NCBI GenBank assembly: GCA_903819815.1
Contig: CAIJFC010000169.1
Location: 1 to 5,752, forward strand
Length of the DNA: 5,752 nt
DNA from: an uncultured Bacteroidota bacterium
GTDB taxonomy: Bacteria; Bacteroidota; Bacteroidia; Flavobacteriales; Flavobacteriaceae
Direction of reading: 5' to 3'
Positions 5,739-5,752 of this stretch are shown in pieces; the stretch's first letter is position 1; each line of letters starts with the position of its first letter. Made by a program: the position numbers and the translations under genes. Below the pieces are notes generated by a model. That model was not told where the DNA came from. It did no database searches and was given only the letters and a program-made list of their open reading frames with translations.

Positions 5739-5752
5739 TCAGATGAATAAAA

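Noticed and set aside
5743..5752. Possible gene start ATG-AAT-AAA at the right edge
   Set aside because: Only three codons are visible, and the ATG lies 4 nt after a -7 box, so it would fall at or before the expected transcription start if that box is used.

Overview
The window looks like chromosome of a low-GC member of the Bacteroidota, most likely Flavobacterium or a close relative. The reasons are the strong AT bias, TAnnTTTG-type -7 promoter boxes, little sign of Shine-Dalgarno sequences, DUF4252-like proteins, and CrtI/CrtB proteins of the flavobacterial type. No mobile element, CRISPR array, rRNA or tRNA was seen.

Left half (about 1-3480, + strand): a compact carotenoid unit. A 299-residue MerR-family regulator with a C-terminal cobalamin-binding domain (122-1021) is followed after 57 bp by phytoene desaturase crtI (1079-2539), which overlaps phytoene synthase crtB (2536-3381) in an ATGA junction. 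CrtB makes phytoene from geranylgeranyl diphosphate and CrtI desaturates it to lycopene. The regulator keeps the W-x9-EH motif and the cobalamin-ligand histidine of CarH/LitR photoreceptors, so light- and B12-controlled carotenoid synthesis is the natural hypothesis. The unit ends at a strong bidirectional terminator (3447-3478). The cyclase and hydroxylase genes (crtY, crtZ) often found next to crtI-crtB in flavobacteria are not in the window.

Right half (about 3499-5521, - strand): a four-gene operon transcribed towards the carotenoid unit. In order of transcription it holds an ECF sigma factor, a single-pass membrane protein that is probably its anti-sigma factor, an exported DUF4252-like protein, and a second DUF4252-like protein that is a lipoprotein with an acidic pair after the lipid-bearing cysteine. 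The genes overlap or lie 3-9 nt apart, so they are almost certainly co-transcribed and probably form an envelope-stress-type signalling unit.

Right edge (5522-5752): an intergenic region with a -7 box for the sigma operon, a rightward -7 box at the edge, and several short TACAA-containing repeats. Related TTTTGTT(A/T)-AA words lie just before merR and crtI. I see no wholly new system. The points most worth checking are the photoreceptor-like regulator and its possible operators, the lone crtI-crtB pair, and the sigma/anti-sigma/DUF4252 operon.
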